From positions 29,846 through 93,845 of the forward strand of contig DBGCOP010000040.1 in assembly GCA_048360435.1 (NCBI GenBank): DNA of 64,000 nt, given 5' to 3'. Positions 60,102-64,000 of this stretch are shown piece by piece. How positions within the stretch are numbered: position 1 is the stretch's first letter; the number at the start of each line of letters is the position of its first letter. Source of the DNA: Limenecus sp048360435 (GTDB lineage Bacteria > Cyanobacteriota > Vampirovibrionia > Gastranaerophilales > Gastranaerophilaceae). The notes below the pieces were generated by a model. The model made no database searches, was not told the origin of the DNA, and saw only the letters and a program-made list of their open reading frames with translations. Made by a program: the position numbers and the translations under genes.

Positions 60102-60668
60102 ATGTCAACCAAGAGCAAAGCCATAGTGAATTTGAAAAGCAGCGAAAAAGTTGCTAATTTTTTGGAATCAAATCATCTCCATAAAAAAGATTTCGCTGAA
60201 ATGATAGGTGTGACTCTTTCTTATGTTTATAACCTTATAGACAATGCTATTCCTTTCTCAACAAGAGGAATTACGCTTGAGAGAATTGCGACTGTAATGG
60301 ATGTACTTCCTGAAGAATTTGTTGAATATAAAATTCCACAGGAGCCTGTGCTTATTGATGAATCAATAGAATTTTTAAGAGAAAAACAAAAAGAAAAAGG
60401 AATTTCGACTGTACAGCTTTTGAAAAGCTTTCCCAGAAAAAAACGTGTGGAAATTGTTGATATATTAAGAGGTGCAAGACCTATACCATTAGACTGGAAA
60501 GAGCTTACTTTGATTGCACAGGTATTGGATATAACAAAAGAAGAAATATATCCATATTGGGAAGAACGTGCAAGACAGCTTTTTCAAAGTGCAGGAATGA
60601 ATCTTCAGTCAAACATAGGTCTGGTTGATGCAATGTTTGATTGTGCAAGAAATTATATTGATAAATAA
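60102..60668 (+). CDS. Regulator with two tandem HTH repeats
   Basis: 188 residues. Two XRE-like helix-turn-helix segments: residues about 16-75 (VANFLESNHLHKKDFAEMIG, TLSYVYNLID) and 93-150 (LREKQKEKGISTVQLLKS, PLDWKELTLIAQVLDITKEE). The second is degenerate. The C-terminal helical part has SNIGLVDAMFDCARNYIDK. GGGACGGAGGGG precedes the ATG. Likely DNA-binding; target unknown. Convergent with mnmE. Confidence 0.7.
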   Translation: MSTKSKAIVNLKSSEKVANFLESNHLHKKDFAEMIGVTLSYVYNLIDNAIPFSTRGITLERIATVMDVLPEEFVEYKIPQEPVLIDESIEFLREKQKEKGISTVQLLKSFPRKKRVEIVDILRGARPIPLDWKELTLIAQVLDITKEEIYPYWEERARQLFQSAGMNLQSNIGLVDAMFDCARNYIDK

Positions 60669-60670
60669 TT

Positions 60671-62008
60671 TTATTTTCCTATACAAAAATGCTCAAAAAT
60701 ATTTTCAAGGATTTCATCGGTGATAACTTCACCGGTGATTTCGTCTAATGACAATAAAGCTGTTTTTATGTCTATTGATATCAGATCTTGAAGTTCACCA
60801 TTTTGAGTTGCAAAAAGTGCATCAGTAAGTGCATTTTTTGCTCTATTGAGACATTCTTCCTGTCGCTGGTTGGTTACGAACTCTGTTTCCATTGCATCTT
60901 TGTCAATTACTGATTCTTTAATTTTTTGTTTTAATTCTTCTATGTTAAAACCTGTTTTTGATGAAATATTCAGTGCTTCAGGATTAGGAATTTCTGCTAA
61001 ATCAGCTTTTGTTGCAATTTTGATGTGAGGTTTGTTTTCAATCATTTCATAAATAATTGCATCATTTTTATCAAATCCTTTGCTCCAATCAAATAAAAAT
61101 AAGATAAGATCAGCATTTTCAACACAATTTTTTGTATACTCTATTCCTATTGCTTCAACTTTATCTACTTCTGTGTTGTCTCTGATGCCTGCTGTATCAA
61201 TTAGTGTAGCAGGGATTCCGTCAAGGTCAATGGATTCTTGTATAACATCTCGTGTTGTGCCCGGAATATCAGTAACTATTGCTCTTTCAAGATTTAATAG
61301 TGCATTAAATAGCGAAGATTTTCCTGCATTAGGACATCCTGCTATTGCAATTTTTATCCCCTGTCTCATTATGTTTGAAGCATTTGCATTTTTAAGGATA
61401 TTATTAATTTTGTCTATACATTTTGTTGTTTCCTCTTCAATTAGAGAATATTCAGGCTCTCTAACATCTTCAGGAAAGTCTATTGCTGCTATCATTCTGG
61501 AGTAGAGATTGAAAAGTTCTTTTTTTATTGCAGAAATTTCTTTAGCCAGTGCTCCTGAAAGATTGTTTGCGCTTTTTTGTGCAAAGTTGGAGGTTTTTGC
61601 ATGAATAATGTCAAGAACTGCTTCTGCCTGTGAAAGGTCAAGTTTTTTATTCAAAAACGCACGTTTTGTAAATTCACCTTTTTGTGCCATTCTTGCACCG
61701 TTTTGGAGTGTCAAATCGAGTATTTTTTTTACAATCTTTGGACCGCCATGGCATTGAATTTCGATAATGTTTTCACCAGTGTAGCTGTTAGGTGCTTTGA
61801 AAGGGAGCAAAATAACTTCATCTATTTTTGAATTGTTCTCTACAATCCAGCCGTGATAAATTTTTCCTGCATCTTTTATCTCTTTTGAAAAAATTTTTTG
61901 AGCGGTTTCAAAAGCCTTTTCTCCGGAGAGTCTGATTACTCCGACTCCTCCCGTTCCAAGAGGTGTTGCGATTGCTGAAATAGTATCAAATTCATAGTTT
62001 ATATTCAT
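60671..62008 (-). CDS. mnmE: tRNA modification GTPase MnmE (TrmE)
   Basis: With MnmG, builds the cmnm5 group on U34 of tRNAs. 445 residues. Folate-binding N-terminal domain (DTISAIATPLGTGGVGVIRL), helical core, G domain with P-loop GCPNAGKSS at 224-232, DTAGIRD and TKADL, and the diagnostic C-terminal CIGK. All key motifs intact. Ends two bases from the convergent regulator stop. Confidence 0.98.
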   Translation of the reverse strand: MNINYEFDTISAIATPLGTGGVGVIRLSGEKAFETAQKIFSKEIKDAGKIYHGWIVENNSKIDEVILLPFKAPNSYTGENIIEIQCHGGPKIVKKILDLTLQNGARMAQKGEFTKRAFLNKKLDLSQAEAVLDIIHAKTSNFAQKSANNLSGALAKEISAIKKELFNLYSRMIAAIDFPEDVREPEYSLIEEETTKCIDKINNILKNANASNIMRQGIKIAIAGCPNAGKSSLFNALLNLERAIVTDIPGTTRDVIQESIDLDGIPATLIDTAGIRDNTEVDKVEAIGIEYTKNCVENADLILFLFDWSKGFDKNDAIIYEMIENKPHIKIATKADLAEIPNPEALNISSKTGFNIEELKQKIKESVIDKDAMETEFVTNQRQEECLNRAKNALTDALFATQNGELQDLISIDIKTALLSLDEITGEVITDEILENIFEHFCIGK

Positions 62009-62135
62009 ATTTAGATAGTATTATCAACAGGTGCGTTTTTCAATGTGTTATGTTTACTTTTGTAAAATTGCAATTTAAAAATAACAAAATAATTTTTTTA
62101 TTCTTTTTGTTTAAACAAAAGAAGGAGAGGTATAT

Positions 62136-63824
62136 ATGTTTGTGAATTCAGTCGGGTTGTTTATTAATAAACCTAATATTAGACAAAATTCTGTAAAAAA
62201 GACTGACTCAGTTAATTTTACCGGAACAAATTCGCTTCAGCGAGACATGGTTTCTTTTGGCGCTAAGCCACCTATGGAAGAACTCCAAAAATATTTTGAC
62301 AATTATAAGCCAGTGATATTAGACTTTAGGGATTATAAAATTCCTGTTCATAATAATAAAATTGCTGACAGAATGAAAGATGAATATTCTCCGGATTCTT
62401 TTGATGCATTGTTTGAATTTGCTGACAAAAAGGGTGTTTTTGATGTTAATGTTGATGAAAAAACAAATTATGTCCAAACAAGCTTGATCAATCCAAAAGA
62501 AAACCCTCTTATGTCTAAACTTGTGTGGGTTACGGATAGTTGTAATATTATGCCACTTTTAAAGGACAAACATCCTGAAATTTGTGTGCCGCTTATGGAA
62601 AATATGTCAGCATATTATGCAAAACAACAACGTGCTTTTGATAGAATCATCAATAATCCTGACTTATTTGAACTAAACCATGATTGGCCTAATACTGCAA
62701 AAAACGGAGTAGGTCATGTGTTCAATCCCAAAAACGGAATATCTCACAAGTGGTTTGCAAAAACCAGACTTGATTCGATGGGACTTTATATAGGAGCTGT
62801 TACAGACTTAATGAAAGACGGTTTTAACGGCGCAGATTATGGATATAAAAAAGCTGATGATGTTTCTTCAAATACAATTGAGGCAATGGCAAACGCAGCC
62901 AGATATTTACAAAAAATTAATTATGCTTATGCTAAAGATACAGGTCCATGGGAAGAAAAAACTTTTAATGCTACAACAACAAGTGATGTTGCAATTATAA
63001 ATGAATCTTTCAGAAAACTTTTAGACTTTATGTATGCTCCGACAGATAATAAGGAAATTTTAAAAATAAGAAAAAGACTCCTGAATGCAAAAAATGGTGA
63101 AGTTTTCAAAGATGAAGCAGCATTGAGACAGCAGCTTGAAATTGGTGAATACAGAATTAAAACAAACAGTAAACATGAGGTTCCAAACGAGAGAAAACTC
63201 GACGGAGCAATGGGCTTTATCTTTAAAACTGAAAAGCTTGATGATGATGTTGTAAAAAATGCAAAAAAAGTTATGAAACGCCTTTTGGATTATGAAAAAG
63301 GTGTGAAAGGTGATAAAGAAATTGTCAGAGAAAATGGCGTAATCAGATATAATAAGGATAAATATCTTTATTTAAATTCTGATTTATCCGGAAAAAAATC
63401 TGAATATAATCCACAACGAAAATTTCCTCCAAAGACAGAAGCACAGTGGTTTATGGTAAGTGATATTGCTGCTTCCTATGGTAAAGTAGCAAAGAGTCTT
63501 ATGGATAAAATTGAACAGGACGGAGAATCTTCAAAAGAAATTGATAAACTTTTGAAATATGCCCTTAAAAAAGAAACAGAATATATTAACAGAGGCTATG
63601 CAAGAATTACAGGAAAACATTCTTATAAAGCCAATGGTGTAAAAGCTCCTGCTTATCAAGTTCCTGAGGCTTATCAGGCGATTAAAGACTCTAAAGGAAA
63701 CATAAAATTTGTTCCCGGAACTCATACTCCTTTGGCGTGGGCACAGGCTTCTTTATATGATGCATCAAAAGTTTTTCTTGATAATCTTGAAAGGTATGAA
63801 GAACTGCAAAATATGCGAGAATAG
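62136..63824 (+). CDS. GH15/phosphorylase-kinase-like (alpha/alpha)6 protein with VSFGAK N-terminus
   Basis: 562 residues. N-terminal extension with FTGTNS and VSFGAK at 39-44, shared with the Clp/FtsH hybrid. The body has features of the GH15/phosphorylase b kinase alpha/beta fold: KLVWVTDSCNIMPLL, a DTGPWEE at 268-274 like the D-x-G-x-W-E of that family, SDVAIINESFRKLLDF, WFMVSDIAASYGKVAKSL and closing TPLAWAQASLY (P-L-x-W-A/S-Q). I infer an alpha-glucan or related substrate; catalytic glutamates are not assigned. Ribosome site AAGGAGAGG. Single gene with a long terminator. A GH57 branching enzyme elsewhere in the window fits a glycogen link. Confidence 0.65.
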   Translation: MFVNSVGLFINKPNIRQNSVKKTDSVNFTGTNSLQRDMVSFGAKPPMEELQKYFDNYKPVILDFRDYKIPVHNNKIADRMKDEYSPDSFDALFEFADKKGVFDVNVDEKTNYVQTSLINPKENPLMSKLVWVTDSCNIMPLLKDKHPEICVPLMENMSAYYAKQQRAFDRIINNPDLFELNHDWPNTAKNGVGHVFNPKNGISHKWFAKTRLDSMGLYIGAVTDLMKDGFNGADYGYKKADDVSSNTIEAMANAARYLQKINYAYAKDTGPWEEKTFNATTTSDVAIINESFRKLLDFMYAPTDNKEILKIRKRLLNAKNGEVFKDEAALRQQLEIGEYRIKTNSKHEVPNERKLDGAMGFIFKTEKLDDDVVKNAKKVMKRLLDYEKGVKGDKEIVRENGVIRYNKDKYLYLNSDLSGKKSEYNPQRKFPPKTEAQWFMVSDIAASYGKVAKSLMDKIEQDGESSKEIDKLLKYALKKETEYINRGYARITGKHSYKANGVKAPAYQVPEAYQAIKDSKGNIKFVPGTHTPLAWAQASLYDASKVFLDNLERYEELQNMRE

Positions 63825-63858
63825 TGCTTTTTAATCAAATATATTAAGAAATGTTACC

Positions 63859-63896
63859 AAATAATTGTCTTTTTATCATCAAAAAGGCAATTATTT
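63859..63896 (+). terminator. Long terminator hairpin
   Basis: AAATAATTGTCTTTTT (63859-63874) pairs over 16 positions (one T-G) with AAAAAGGCAATTATTT (63881-63896) around ATCATC. Confidence 0.8.
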
Positions 63897-64000
63897 AATT
63901 AATAAATACTTTATATATATACGAGAGATAAACAAAACCAAAAGAGAATTAAAGAGAGAAATTAATTTTAAACTAATACATACACACTGACCTACCACAC
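63897..64000. other. End of window, AT-rich intergenic
   Basis: Contains TATATATA-rich sequence that may be a promoter for a gene beyond the window; no coding region seen here. Confidence 0.4.

Overview
The window is one contiguous stretch of AT-rich bacterial chromosome using the standard code, with ATG, GTG and TTG starts. It is densely packed with housekeeping genes and holds no rRNA, no CRISPR array and no recognisable insertion sequence. The gene mix suggests a non-photosynthetic gut relative of cyanobacteria (Melainabacteria/Vampirovibrionia, order Gastranaerophilales). The pointers are a cyanobacterial/Firmicutes-type DUF512 FeS protein, a GH57 branching enzyme with a DUF1957-type C-terminus, a SigF/SigB-type sigma factor, a FlhB homologue, a TIGR03905 TSCPD protein, and many lineage-specific coiled-coil or short proteins. 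This assignment is inferred from gene content only.

Layout. 1-6.1 kb: a 5'-truncated UvrD-type helicase, pepA, and convergent purH plus an MFS exporter. 6.2-9.2 kb: tRNA-Arg followed by a compact restriction-modification cassette (adenine methyltransferase, unrecognised partner, C-type controller). 9.3-14.8 kb: small lineage-specific genes around rpsB-tsf, which has a structured leader RNA, and a secreted HExxH protein. 14.9-23.3 kb: GH57 glucan branching enzyme, class II aldolase, sigma factor, prepilin peptidase, ZIP transporter, prfA-rsmD and gatB. 23.4-26.7 kb: two large coiled-coil proteins of unknown role facing each other, and a small membrane protein. 26.8-31 kb: comEC, a TPR protein, a TSCPD protein and a membrane protein. 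31-34.5 kb: a flhB-sigma factor-histidine kinase operon and an XRE regulator divergent from a small helical protein. 34.5-41 kb: enolase with a Cys-rich tail, a 1014-residue Clp/FtsH-like hybrid carrying a C10 tract, a DUF512 protein with a PadR regulator, and a GNAT enzyme. 41.6-42 kb: two tRNA-Leu genes and a short tRNA-like remnant. 42-53 kb: formyltransferase, endonuclease IV-like protein, rmuC, tcdA, dapA, miaB, ftsH and a YhaM-like nuclease. 53-64 kb: sugar nucleotidyltransferase, aroF-type DAHP synthase, several unknown proteins, yjbQ, pth, a double-HTH regulator, mnmE and a GH15/phosphorylase-kinase-like protein.

How the genes fit together. Translation and tRNA maturation dominate (rpsB, tsf, prfA, rsmD, gatB, miaB, mnmE, tcdA, pth, three tRNAs), with proteolysis (pepA, ftsH and the Clp/FtsH hybrid). 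comEC and pilD belong to DNA uptake and type IV pilus assembly. GH57 and possibly the GH15-like protein concern storage glucan.

The strongest candidates for undescribed biology are: (i) the Clp/FtsH hybrid, with degenerate ATPase motifs, an intact zinc site and a potential phase-variable C10 tract; (ii) an N-terminal VSFGAK-type motif shared by that protein and the GH15-like protein; (iii) a three-way-junction leader RNA before rpsB; and (iv) two look-alike modules, each an XRE regulator divergent from a tiny acidic helical protein.
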